The translations under genes were made by a program, and so were the position numbers. A DNA stretch of 64,000 bases from Pseudoduganella aquatica (GTDB taxonomy: Bacteria > Pseudomonadota > Gammaproteobacteria > Burkholderiales > Burkholderiaceae_D): positions 1 through 64,000 of the forward strand of contig NZ_WWCU01000030.1 of NCBI RefSeq assembly GCF_009857595.1. The letters are read 5' to 3'. How positions within the stretch are numbered: the stretch's first letter is position 1; each line of letters begins with the position of its first letter. Shown here piece after piece: positions 41,861 to 49,376 of this stretch. Below the pieces are notes generated by a model, which did not search any database, was not told the origin of the DNA, and was given only the letters and a program-made list of their open reading frames with translations.

Positions 41861-42541
41861 ATGATGCTGAAACATATCGTAATCGCCCTGGGCACGGCCG
41901 CCGCGGTGTTCGCCGCTGCCAGCGCCTCCGCCTCGCCCGCCGTCCCGCGCGACGGCGCCGAATACCGGCTGCTGTCCTCGCCGGTGCAAGTGCAGGCGCA
42001 GGGCAAGAAAGTGGAAGTCATCGAATTCTTCATGTACCACTGCCCGGCCTGCAATATGCTGGAGCCGGGCCTGGCCGAGTGGGTCAAGAAGCAAGGCGAC
42101 GCCATCAGCTTCCGCCGCATCCACGTGCCGCACAACGGCGCCGCCGATCCGGAAGCGCACCTGTTCCTGACGCTGGAAGCGCTGAAGCTGGACGAAAGCC
42201 TGCACGCCAAGGTGCTCAACACCTGGCACGTCGAACGCAAGCGCCTGAAGTCGGACGAAGACAATGTCGAGTGGGCCGTCAAGAACGGGCTCGACAAGAC
42301 GCAATTCCTGGCCGCCTACAATTCCTTCGGCGTGCTGACGCGCCTGCGCAACCTGGAAAAGCTGGTCGGCAGCTACCGGGTGGACGGCACGCCCACACTG
42401 GTCATCAACGGCCGCTACCTGACCTCGCCGTCCATCGTCGCCGAGGGCAACCCCAACATGCCCCGACCATCCGTCGAAGCCGCTGCCTTCCAGGTCATGG
42501 ACGCGCTGGTGCTGAAGGCGCAGCAGGAGCTGGGCAAATAA
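41861..42541 (+). CDS. DsbA-type thiol:disulfide interchange protein
   Basis: 226 residues with a signal peptide (IVIALGTAAAVFAAASASA) and a DsbA fold. The redox site is CPAC in EFFMYHCPACNMLEP (about residues 59-62), and the cis-Pro loop reads VDGTPTLVINGRY. CPAC differs from the CPHC of classical DsbA, but is frequent in betaproteobacterial homologues. It should form disulfides in periplasmic proteins. It follows psd at 17 bases, so it may be co-transcribed. The ATG at 41861 (or the next codon) was chosen over a TTG four codons earlier. Confidence 0.88.
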   Translation: MMLKHIVIALGTAAAVFAAASASASPAVPRDGAEYRLLSSPVQVQAQGKKVEVIEFFMYHCPACNMLEPGLAEWVKKQGDAISFRRIHVPHNGAADPEAHLFLTLEALKLDESLHAKVLNTWHVERKRLKSDEDNVEWAVKNGLDKTQFLAAYNSFGVLTRLRNLEKLVGSYRVDGTPTLVINGRYLTSPSIVAEGNPNMPRPSVEAAAFQVMDALVLKAQQELGK

Positions 42542-42566
42542 GCCACAGCAGCTTGCGCTGCATCAC

Positions 42567-42611
42567 CTCCGGTTGCATTCCTTTATACTAAAATAAAGAT
42601 CACAACCGGAG
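42567..42611. promoter_or_regulatory. Nested-dyad operator of the toxin-antitoxin pair
   Basis: An outer dyad CTCCGGTTG (42567-42575) / CAACCGGAG (42603-42611) encloses an inner dyad CTTTAT / ATAAAG with ACTAAA between. The inner part holds TATACT and TAAAAT, both possible -10 boxes. The right outer arm contains the CCGGAG ribosome site of the antitoxin gene. This fits autoregulation by the RelB/DinJ-type antitoxin complex. Confidence 0.65.
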
Positions 42612-42617
42612 ATCAGC

Positions 42618-42899
42618 GTGCCTACTCCTGCCTCATCCATCAATATTCAGATCGATGCCGATCTGGAACGTCGCGCCAACGAAGCCCTGGCACAGGTCGG
42701 GCTATCCATGTCGGATGCTGTCCGGATGTTTCTGCATCAAGTTGCCACCGACCAGCGGTTTCCGTGGGACCTCAGAGTTCCAAATCAGACCACGCGCGAT
42801 GCAATGAAAGAATGCGACGACATAATCGCGCATCATCAAGCGCGCTTCATAAAGGCCGAGCAACTGTTCGCAGATCTTGAAAAGAGTGGCAAAGAATAA
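42618..42899 (+). CDS. RelB/DinJ-family antitoxin
   Basis: 93 residues. The N-terminal half is a ribbon-helix-helix: INIQIDADLERRANEALAQVGLSMSDAVRMFLHQV, as in DinJ. The C-terminal half (about residues 60-93) is helical and charged and should wrap the toxin. The GTG start is preceded by CCGGAG. The end overlaps the toxin reading frame by 14 bases. It would repress its own operon and block an RNase toxin. Confidence 0.88.
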   Translation: MPTPASSINIQIDADLERRANEALAQVGLSMSDAVRMFLHQVATDQRFPWDLRVPNQTTRDAMKECDDIIAHHQARFIKAEQLFADLEKSGKE

Positions 42900-43110
42900 G
42901 CGGACCGCCATGCCGCGCGCGGTGGGCATGCTGCTCCTGATTGCTGGTGACGCGCCTTTGGGAGCGGAATGGCGAGACCATGCGTTGCGCGGTCCCTGGA
43001 GCGAGTATCGGGAATGCCACATAGGCGGCGACTTTCTTCTTATCTACAGAATTGCAGGGGATGTCATTACCTTTGCGCGCACAGGAACACATGCGGAGCT
43101 CCTTGAGTAA
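42886..43110 (+). CDS. YafQ/RelE-family mRNA interferase toxin, short N-terminus
   Basis: About 74 residues. The C-terminal two thirds fit YafQ closely: WRDHALRGPWSEYRECHIGGDFLLIYR and FARTGTHAELLE, including the His, Asp, Arg and His positions of the active site. The usual Trp after the Asp is Phe and the last Phe is Leu. The first 15-20 residues of the family (first strand and helix) are missing or changed: no upstream in-frame codon could supply them, because a stop lies at 42850-42852. It may be active or a decayed toxin. A TTG three codons upstream is an alternative start. Confidence 0.75.
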   Translation: MAKNKRTAMPRAVGMLLLIAGDAPLGAEWRDHALRGPWSEYRECHIGGDFLLIYRIAGDVITFARTGTHAELLE

Positions 43111-43119
43111 TACATAAAA

Positions 43120-44043
43120 TCATGGCAAAGGCGCGCGCGTTGCGCCTACCGGGCTGCCCAGCGATTCCAGCATGTCCAGGAACACCCGCGTCTTGGCCGG
43201 CATGAGGCGGCGGCCCGGGAACACGGCCCAGCCGGTCACCGTGGGGAAGCTCCACTCGGGCAGCACGCGCACCAGCTGGCCGCTTTCCAGAAAACTCTGC
43301 GCGAACAGCTCCGTGCTGGCCGCGATGCCGATGCCGGTGCAGGCCATGCGCACCAGCAGCTCGGGCGAGTTGGCGATCATGCGCGCGGGTAGCTCGCGCT
43401 CCCATTCCGTTTTGCCGCGCAATAGCTTCCACCGTATCATGCCGTTCGCCTTGGGCGGCAGGCTCAGAAGGTCGTGCTTGTACAAGTCGTCCGGCTGCTC
43501 GGGCAGGCCGCGCAAGGTGGTGTAGCCGGGCGACGCGTACAGCGCCAGCTTGCTGATGGCCACCGCGCGCGCCGCCAGCGTCGAATCGTCCGGCAGGTTG
43601 CCCATGCGGATGGCCAGGTCGAAGCCCTCGGCCACCAGGTCCACCCGGCGCGGCGACAAGTCGATCTCCAGCGAGATGGCCGGATACTTTTCCATAAAGC
43701 GCGCCATCAGCGCCCCCATGGTGTGATTGGCGAAGTCGCCCGGCATGGACACGCGCAGCAGGCCGCTGGGCGCCTGCTGGCGGTGCTGCGCCAGCGCGCC
43801 GGCCGCCTCCACTTCCTCCGTCACCTTGCGCGCGTGCTCCAGCAGGCTGGCGCCGAACTCGGTCAGCACCAGGCGCCGCGTGGTCCTTTGCAGCAGGCGT
43901 TCGCCCAGCTGCGCCTCAAGCAGCGACAGGCGGCGCGACACCGTGGACTTGGGCTGCCCCACCCGCTCCGCCGCCGCGCTGAAACTGCCGCACTCCACTA
44001 TCCGGGCGAACAGGAGCAAGTCGCCAGGGTCGATATCCGCCAT
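43120..44043 (-). CDS. LysR-family transcriptional regulator
   Basis: 307 residues: winged helix DLLLFARIVECGSFSAAAERVGQPKSTVSRRLSLLEAQLG, and a substrate-binding domain of the CrgA/DsdC-like group (GLLRVSMPGDFANHTMGALMARFMEKYP). The ATG at 44043 was preferred to one ten codons upstream because of the family start. It is divergent from a porin gene across about 150 bases and could control it. Its targets and effector are unknown. Confidence 0.92.
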   Translation of the reverse strand: MADIDPGDLLLFARIVECGSFSAAAERVGQPKSTVSRRLSLLEAQLGERLLQRTTRRLVLTEFGASLLEHARKVTEEVEAAGALAQHRQQAPSGLLRVSMPGDFANHTMGALMARFMEKYPAISLEIDLSPRRVDLVAEGFDLAIRMGNLPDDSTLAARAVAISKLALYASPGYTTLRGLPEQPDDLYKHDLLSLPPKANGMIRWKLLRGKTEWERELPARMIANSPELLVRMACTGIGIAASTELFAQSFLESGQLVRVLPEWSFPTVTGWAVFPGRRLMPAKTRVFLDMLESLGSPVGATRAPLP

Positions 44044-44121
44044 ATGAATTCCATGCTGTGTATGCCAGCGCACCTTACCACAACAGGCGCTGGCTGGAAA
44101 ACAACGCCGCCGATAAATTGA

Positions 44122-44156
44122 TTTACACTTAATATGTTTAAGCTTAAAGTATATTC
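44122..44156 (+). promoter_or_regulatory. Porin promoter with palindromic operator
   Basis: TTTACA (44122-44127), a 17-base spacer and TAAAGT (44145-44150) form a sigma-70-like promoter. A perfect 12-bp palindrome TTTAAGCTTAAA (44137-44148) overlaps spacer and -10. The 19-nt sequence TTTAAGCTTAAAGTATATT recurs exactly at 49295-49313 in front of the CoA-ligase gene. Confidence 0.7.
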
Positions 44157-44191
44157 AGGCCGTCCCCTTTCAACCAATTAGGAAAAAGAAG

Positions 44192-45238
44192 ATGAAAAAA
44201 ACCTTGATCGCCATCGCCCTGACCTCCCTATCCGGCCTGGCCGCAGCGCAAAGCGCCGTCGTGATCTACGGCGCGGTCGATGCCGGCATAGTGCGTGAAT
44301 CGGGCGGCGTCGCCGGCAACATCACCAAGCTGACGGGCGGCGTGGAAGGCGGCTCCCGCCTTGGCTTCCGTGGCAGCGAGGACCTGGGCGACGGCATGAA
44401 AGGCATCTTCGCGCTGGAAATGGGCCTGGGCCTGGACACCGGCGTGAGCGGCCAGGGCGGCGTGCTATTCGGCCGCCAGGCGCTGGTCGGCTTGCAGACC
44501 AAGTCCGGCACGGTCACCCTGGGCCGCCAGTACACGCCGCTGTTCATGGCCATGACCTTCATCGACCCCTTCCAGTCCCTCAGCACCGCAGGCTCCGCCG
44601 CCAACCTGATGTCGAACGCCGGCATCCGCATGAACAACACCGTGAAGTACGCCATGCCGGACACCAACGGCTTCTCCGGCGAAGTGGCTTACGGCCTGGG
44701 CGAGGTGGCGGGCAATAGCGATGCGGGACGCAACCTGGGCGCGAACTTCGGCTATGCCAACGGCCCGCTCAGCATCAAGGCCGGCTACGCCAACATCAAC
44801 AGCATCCCGGTCGGCACCGCCGCGCTGACCAAGGGCCGCACCACCATGCTGGGCGCCACCTACGACTTCGGCGTGGCCAAGGCCGCGCTGGCGTATGCGT
44901 CCAACCGGGGCACGGTCAACATCAACAACACCATCAACCCGAACAGCCAGGCCGACTCGCGCGACCTGCTGCTGGGTGTGACGGTGCCATACGGCCTGCA
45001 CACCTTCCGCGCTTCCATCATCAACAAGAAGGACCGCGCCGGCACAAGGCGCGGCGCCGACCAGTGGGGCGTGGGCTACAGCTACTACCTGTCGCGCCGC
45101 ACCGATGTCTACCTGGCCTACGCCCGTATCGACAACGACGCGGCCAAGGGCGCCACCGGCTTCTACACCGTGGGCAACGCCACCGAAGTCGGCTCGGGCA
45201 ACCGCGCCGTCAACGCCGGCCTGCGCCACAACTTCTAA
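44192..45238 (+). CDS. Gram-negative porin (Omp38/OmpC-like, Burkholderiales type)
   Basis: 348 residues with a signal peptide (MKKTLIAIALTSLSGLAAAQ) and a 16-strand porin pattern: SAVVIYGAVDAGIVRESG at the start, SRLGFRGSEDLGDGMKGIFALEMG, then LFGRQALVGLQTKSGTVTLGRQYTP, and an end in GLRHNF with the terminal Phe needed for outer-membrane assembly. It forms a passive trimeric channel for small, often anionic solutes. It shares its promoter sequence with the aromatic-acid operon at 49377, so its role may be uptake of the aromatic acid. Confidence 0.93.
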   Translation: MKKTLIAIALTSLSGLAAAQSAVVIYGAVDAGIVRESGGVAGNITKLTGGVEGGSRLGFRGSEDLGDGMKGIFALEMGLGLDTGVSGQGGVLFGRQALVGLQTKSGTVTLGRQYTPLFMAMTFIDPFQSLSTAGSAANLMSNAGIRMNNTVKYAMPDTNGFSGEVAYGLGEVAGNSDAGRNLGANFGYANGPLSIKAGYANINSIPVGTAALTKGRTTMLGATYDFGVAKAALAYASNRGTVNINNTINPNSQADSRDLLLGVTVPYGLHTFRASIINKKDRAGTRRGADQWGVGYSYYLSRRTDVYLAYARIDNDAAKGATGFYTVGNATEVGSGNRAVNAGLRHNF

Positions 45239-45248
45239 GGCCTAAGCG

Positions 45249-45701
45249 ATGGATGCCAAACCGGACTACTCTTTCGAACGCGAAGTGCTGGTCCGGTTTG
45301 CGCATTGCGACCCGGCCGGCATCGTCTACTTCCCGCAATACCTGGTGCTGTTCAACGGGCATGTGGAGGACTGGTTCAACGAGGGGCTGGGCATAGGCTA
45401 TGCCCATTTCATCGGCGAGCGCCGCTGCGGGCTGCCGATGGTGAAGCTCGACTGCGAGTTCAAGGCGCCGAGCAAGATGGGGGAGCGGCTGACGCTGTCC
45501 CTGGGCGTGACGAAAATCGGCAACAGTTCCATAGCGCTGCAGCTGCGCGCCAGCGCGCAGGGGCAGTTGCGCGTGCTGTCGAACCAAGTGCTGGTGACCA
45601 CCTCGCTCGATACCAATAAGTCGATTCCCATTCCCGGCGACCTGCGCCACGCGCTGGAACGCTGCGTGGCGGAGCTTGGCGGGTTACGCACTCCGTGCTA
45701 A
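45249..45701 (+). CDS. 4-hydroxybenzoyl-CoA thioesterase-family acyl-CoA thioesterase
   Basis: 150 residues of the hot-dog fold: VRFAHCDPAGIVYFPQYLVLFN carries the catalytic Asp (about residue 21) and Tyr of the 4HBT family, followed by FKAPSKMGERLTLSLGVTKIG. It should release free acid and CoA from an aryl- or acyl-CoA, perhaps to prevent CoA trapping by the adjacent aromatic-CoA pathway. It follows the porin gene by ten bases, so they form one operon. The last eight residues are encoded inside a REP-like element, so its C-terminus may have been altered by that element. Confidence 0.87.
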   Translation: MDAKPDYSFEREVLVRFAHCDPAGIVYFPQYLVLFNGHVEDWFNEGLGIGYAHFIGERRCGLPMVKLDCEFKAPSKMGERLTLSLGVTKIGNSSIALQLRASAQGQLRVLSNQVLVTTSLDTNKSIPIPGDLRHALERCVAELGGLRTPC

Positions 45702-45712
45702 CCCGCCCTACG
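45678..45712 (+). repeat. REP-like palindromic element, copy 3
   Basis: GGCGGGTTACGC...GCTAACCCGCCCTACG, overlapping the last codons and the stop of the thioesterase gene. It forms an inverted pair with copy 4, and the similarity extends outwards (TGGCGGAGCT on the left, AGCTCCGCCA on the right), giving a nearly perfect 22-bp outer inverted repeat. Confidence 0.75.
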
Positions 45713-45736
45713 ATTCGTCACCTGGATTGGTTATTG

Positions 45737-45771
45737 CGTAGGGCGGGTTAGCGCTACGCGCGTAACCCGCC
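45737..45771 (-). repeat. REP-like palindromic element, copy 4 (inverted)
   Basis: CGTAGGGCGGGTTAGC...GCGTAACCCGCC, in opposite orientation to copy 3 and 24 bases from it. The pair lies between two convergent genes, where it could act as a two-way transcript end. Confidence 0.75.
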
Positions 45772-45787
45772 AGCTCCGCCACCAGCC

Positions 45788-46498
45788 TCACACCCCCACG
45801 TAGCGGTGCCAAACATCCGGCGCCGCCCGCAGCGTGGGCGAATCGCCCGACCACACCACTTTGCCGCGCTCGATAATCGTATGCTGGTCCGCAAAGCGCG
45901 TGAGCCGCTCCACGTATTTATCGATCACCAGCGTGGTCTGCCCCACGCTGCGCAGGCGTTCCAGGCAATGCCAGATCTCCTCGCGTATCAACGGCGCCAG
46001 CCCTTCCGTGGCCTCGTCCAAAATCAGCAAATGCGGATTGGTCATCAGCGCGCGGCCTATGGCCAGCATCTGCTGCTCGCCGCCGGACAGCTGCTTGCCC
46101 ATATTGCGCGAGCGCTCCCGCAAGCGCGGAAACAGCTCGTAAATGCGCGCCAGCGTCCACGGCTCAGCCGCCTTCGACCGGTTGGCCGAAAAAGCCACCA
46201 GGTTCTCCTCCACCGTCAGGTTGGGAAAAATCTGCCGCCCTTCCGGCACGATCGCCACGCCGGCGCGGGCGATGCGGTCCGTGGCCATGGCGTCGATGCG
46301 CTGGCCGTTGAAGGTGATGCTGCCGCTGCCGATGCGGTTCAGCCCAAGAATCGAACGTATGGTGGTGCTCTTACCCATGCCGTTGCGGCCCAGCAGCGTG
46401 GCGATGTCGCCGCGCTTGATCTCGAACGTCACGCCGAACAGCACCTGGCTGCTGCCATAGGCCGCCGTAATGTCCTGCACCTTCAGTATCGCGCTCAT
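45788..46498 (-). CDS. Branched-chain-type ABC importer ATPase, LivF-like
   Basis: 236 residues: Walker A GRNGMGKST (about residue 37), the LivF-type GVAIVPEGRQIFPNLTVEENL, signature QLSGGEQQMLAIGRAL and Walker B LLILDEATEGLAP. It powers uptake by the LivH-LivM membrane pair. The ATG at 46498 overlaps the LivG stop by four bases. In this setting the importer probably carries an aromatic acid rather than branched-chain amino acids, since its binding-protein gene sits in the divergent catabolic operon. Confidence 0.93.
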   Translation of the reverse strand: MSAILKVQDITAAYGSSQVLFGVTFEIKRGDIATLLGRNGMGKSTTIRSILGLNRIGSGSITFNGQRIDAMATDRIARAGVAIVPEGRQIFPNLTVEENLVAFSANRSKAAEPWTLARIYELFPRLRERSRNMGKQLSGGEQQMLAIGRALMTNPHLLILDEATEGLAPLIREEIWHCLERLRSVGQTTLVIDKYVERLTRFADQHTIIERGKVVWSGDSPTLRAAPDVWHRYVGV

Positions 46499-47259
46499 GC
46501 CGCCACCTCGTCTTCCAGTTCGTCGCCCAGATAGGCCTTCTTCACCTCGAGATTGCACCGGATCTGGTCCGGCGTGCCGGTGGCGATAATGCGCCCGGAC
46601 ACCAGCACCGAAATCCGGTCCGCCATACGGAACACGGCGTCCATATCATGCTCGATGATCAGCACCGCGATCTCCGGCCGCAGGCTTTCGATCAGCGGTA
46701 TCATCTCCACCGATTCCTCGTGGCCCATGCCGGCCATCGGCTCGTCCAGCAGCAGCAGGCGCGGACGCGTGGCGAGCGCCAGGCCCAGCTCCAGCTGCCG
46801 CTGCGCGCCGTGTGCGAGATTGCCCGCCAAACCATCCACTTGCCCTCCCAACCCCACCCGGTCCGCCAGCGCGCGCGCCTCCTCGAACATCGCGCGCTCG
46901 CTTACCGCAGGACGCCAGAAACGCATGCTGGAACCGCTGCGCGCCTGCACCGCCAGCGCCAGGTTGTCCAGCACCGAAAAGCGCGGAAAGATATTGGTGA
47001 TCTGGTAGGAGCGCGCCAGCCCGGCCTGCACCCGCAAGTGCATGGGCACACGCGTGACGTCCGTCCCGGCGAAGACGATGCGGCCGCTATCCGACGCCAG
47101 CGCGCCGGAAATCTGGTGGATCAGCGTGGTTTTTCCCGCGCCGTTGGGACCGATGATGGCGTGGATCTCGCCCGCGTTCACGGTCAGGTTGAGGTTGTCC
47201 GTCGCGGTCAGGCCGCCGTAGCGCTTGACCAGTCCTTGCAGTTCCAGCAGCGCGCTCAT
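46495..47259 (-). CDS. Branched-chain-type ABC importer ATPase, LivG-like
   Basis: 254 residues: Walker A GPNGAGKTT (about residue 38), the LivG-type ARSYQITNIFPRFSVLDNLALA, signature-region LAHGAQRQLELGLAL and Walker B LLLLDEPMAGMGHEES. The signature is NLAHGAQRQ in place of LSGGQ, a form usual in LivG. It overlaps livM by four bases and livF by four bases, so the operon is tightly coupled. Confidence 0.93.
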   Translation of the reverse strand: MSALLELQGLVKRYGGLTATDNLNLTVNAGEIHAIIGPNGAGKTTLIHQISGALASDSGRIVFAGTDVTRVPMHLRVQAGLARSYQITNIFPRFSVLDNLALAVQARSGSSMRFWRPAVSERAMFEEARALADRVGLGGQVDGLAGNLAHGAQRQLELGLALATRPRLLLLDEPMAGMGHEESVEMIPLIESLRPEIAVLIIEHDMDAVFRMADRISVLVSGRIIATGTPDQIRCNLEVKKAYLGDELEDEVAA

Positions 47260-48224
47260 TTTCCGGCTCCCTTGGTAGTGAAACGGTCCGCCAGGCTGGC
47301 CATCCCCTTCGGCAGCACCAGCACCACGATCAGCAGCAGCACGCCCAAAGGCAGCTGCCAGTGCTCGGTATAGCCGGACAGAACTTCCTCCAGCAACAGC
47401 AAGGCGAAAGCGCCCAGCGCGCCGCCCCAGAAATAGCCCGCGCCGCCCAGGATCACCATCACCATCAGGCTGCCGGACTGGGTCCAGTGCACCAGGCTGG
47501 GGCTCACCAGCATGTTCTGGTTGGCGATCAGCGCACCCGCCAGCCCGGCGAGCGCACCGGCGATGGCGAAGCAGGTCAGCTTGTAGCGGAACACCGGGTA
47601 GCCGATGGCGGCCATGCGCGTCTCATTCTCGCGCACCGCCTGCAGCACGCGGCCGAAGCGGGAATTGACCAAACGGTGCAGCAGCAGCAAGCAGGCCGCC
47701 AGCAAAGCCAGCACCACGTAATAAAAGGCCGTGTCGCCCGACAGGTCCACGCCCGGCAGGCCGAGCGAGGAGCGCGACATGAGGTTCAAGCCGTCCTCGC
47801 CGCCGTAGCTGCGCAGGGAGATGAACAGGTAGTACACCATCTGCGCGAAAGCCAGCGTGATCATGATGAAGTAGATGCCGCGCGTGCGCAGGCACAGCGC
47901 GCCTATCGCCAGCGCCAACAGCCCGCCCACCAGCATGGCCAGCGGCCAGGCAATCCAGGCCGACGCCACGCCGTGCTGCATCAGGATGCCGACCGCGTAT
48001 GCCCCGGCGCCGAAATAGGCCGCGTGGCCCAGGCTGACCATGCCGCCGAAGCCGAGAATGAGATTGAGGCTGCTGGCCGCCAGCGCGAAAATCATCAGGC
48101 GGCAGGCCATGCTCACATAGAACTCCTGGCCCAAAGCCTGGGCGCCCAGCGGAAAGGCCAGGAAAACCGCCAGCAGCGCCAGGGTGCGCGGCAGCGGGAG
48201 TTGGTGGTGCAGATTGCTGTGCAT
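47256..48224 (-). CDS. Branched-chain-type ABC importer permease, LivM-like
   Basis: 322 residues with about ten membrane helices. Typical LivM stretches are SLNLILGFGGMVSLGHAAYFGAGAYA, LRTRGIYFIMITLAFAQMVYY and RVLQAVRENETRMAAIGYPVFRYKL (the loop that docks the ATPase). It forms the inner-membrane channel with LivH. It lies nine bases after livH and overlaps livG. Confidence 0.93.
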   Translation of the reverse strand: MHSNLHHQLPLPRTLALLAVFLAFPLGAQALGQEFYVSMACRLMIFALAASSLNLILGFGGMVSLGHAAYFGAGAYAVGILMQHGVASAWIAWPLAMLVGGLLALAIGALCLRTRGIYFIMITLAFAQMVYYLFISLRSYGGEDGLNLMSRSSLGLPGVDLSGDTAFYYVVLALLAACLLLLHRLVNSRFGRVLQAVRENETRMAAIGYPVFRYKLTCFAIAGALAGLAGALIANQNMLVSPSLVHWTQSGSLMVMVILGGAGYFWGGALGAFALLLLEEVLSGYTEHWQLPLGVLLLIVVLVLPKGMASLADRFTTKGAGK

Positions 48225-48233
48225 GGTGGGCTC

Positions 48234-49154
48234 CTAGCCGCGTGCGGGGAACAAGCCCTCGGGTTTAAAGAACAGCACGGCGGCCATCAGGATGTAGATC
48301 AGCATCGATGACAGCGCCGCGCCCAGGTCGGCCATCAGCCCCTCCGGCGCCAGCGAGCGCGTAAGCACGGGCAGCAGGGTGCGGCTCAGCGTATCCACCA
48401 TGCCCACCAGCAGCGCCCCGGCCAGCGCGCCCCGGATCGAGCCGATGCCGCCGATGACGATGACCACGAACGCCAGTATCAATATGCCCTCCCCCATGCC
48501 CGACTGCACCGTGAGTATGGGACCGAGCAAGGCGCCCGCCAGGCCGCACAGCGCGGCGCCGAAGGCGAACAGCAGCGTGAACACGCGGCCTATGCTGGCG
48601 CCCATCACCACCGCCATTTCCCGGTTGGACGCGCCGGCCCGCACCACCATGCCGATGCGGGTCTTCACCACCACGAAGTACAGCAGCAGCGCCACCGCCA
48701 GGCCCGCGCCGATAATGAACAGGCGGTAGGCCGAATAGCTGAAGTCCTGCGTGAACTGCACCGGCGTGGCCAGCGCGGCCGGCACGTTCAGCGAAATGGG
48801 CGCGGCGCCCCACAGCATGCGGGCGGCCTGGTTGAAGATGAGGATGAGCGCAAACGTGGCCAGCACCTGCGACAGGTGGTCGCGCCGGTACAGCCTGCGC
48901 ACCACGGCGAGCTCCAGCACCACGCCCAGCAGCGCCGTCGCGCCCACGGCCAGCAGCAGCCCCAGCCAGTAGGAGCCGGTCAGCCCGGTGAAGCTGGCGG
49001 CGAAATACGCGCCCGCCATATAGAGCGAACCGTGCGCCAGGTTCACCAGGTCCATAATGCCCAGCACCAGTGTCAGCCCGGCCGCCAGCAAAAACAGCAT
49101 CAGGCCGAATTGCAGGCCGTTCAGGCCGTGCTCGATCAGTAGCGCGATATCCAT
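48234..49154 (-). CDS. Branched-chain-type ABC importer permease, LivH-like
   Basis: 306 residues and eight or so membrane helices: LNGLQFGLMLFLLAAGLTLVLGIMDLVNLAHGSLYMAGAYF is the classic LivH start, and GASNREMAVVMGASIGRVFTLLFAFGAALCGLAGAL holds the ATPase-contact loop. The ATG at 49154 has AAGGA five bases upstream; another ATG two codons earlier is too close to it. It is the first gene of the importer operon, divergent from the CoA-ligase operon over 222 bases. Confidence 0.93.
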   Translation of the reverse strand: MDIALLIEHGLNGLQFGLMLFLLAAGLTLVLGIMDLVNLAHGSLYMAGAYFAASFTGLTGSYWLGLLLAVGATALLGVVLELAVVRRLYRRDHLSQVLATFALILIFNQAARMLWGAAPISLNVPAALATPVQFTQDFSYSAYRLFIIGAGLAVALLLYFVVVKTRIGMVVRAGASNREMAVVMGASIGRVFTLLFAFGAALCGLAGALLGPILTVQSGMGEGILILAFVVIVIGGIGSIRGALAGALLVGMVDTLSRTLLPVLTRSLAPEGLMADLGAALSSMLIYILMAAVLFFKPEGLFPARG

Positions 49155-49279
49155 ACCCATCCTTGTCCGAAGTACGCCATCAAAATTACTTTAAGCCTCA
49201 AGCATATTACCCGAAAACCGCGTCTTTCCAAGCTTTTTCGCAGGAGGGCAACGCGTTTTTTTGAGGCGAGACATTTATC

Positions 49280-49313
49280 TTGACGCCTATATATTTTAAG
49301 CTTAAAGTATATT
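49280..49313 (+). promoter_or_regulatory. CoA-ligase operon promoter with palindromic operator
   Basis: TTGACG (49280-49285), a 17-base spacer and TAAAGT (49303-49308) form the promoter. The palindrome TTTAAGCTTAAA (49295-49306) overlaps the -10. The same 19 nt and the same promoter geometry occur at 44122-44156. It lies between the divergent importer and catabolic operons. Confidence 0.72.
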
Positions 49314-49376
49314 TCAGAGCATCTGGAAAGCAAGCAGTTCGAACGCCCCCACAGACATAGTCAACACGGAGCAGAA

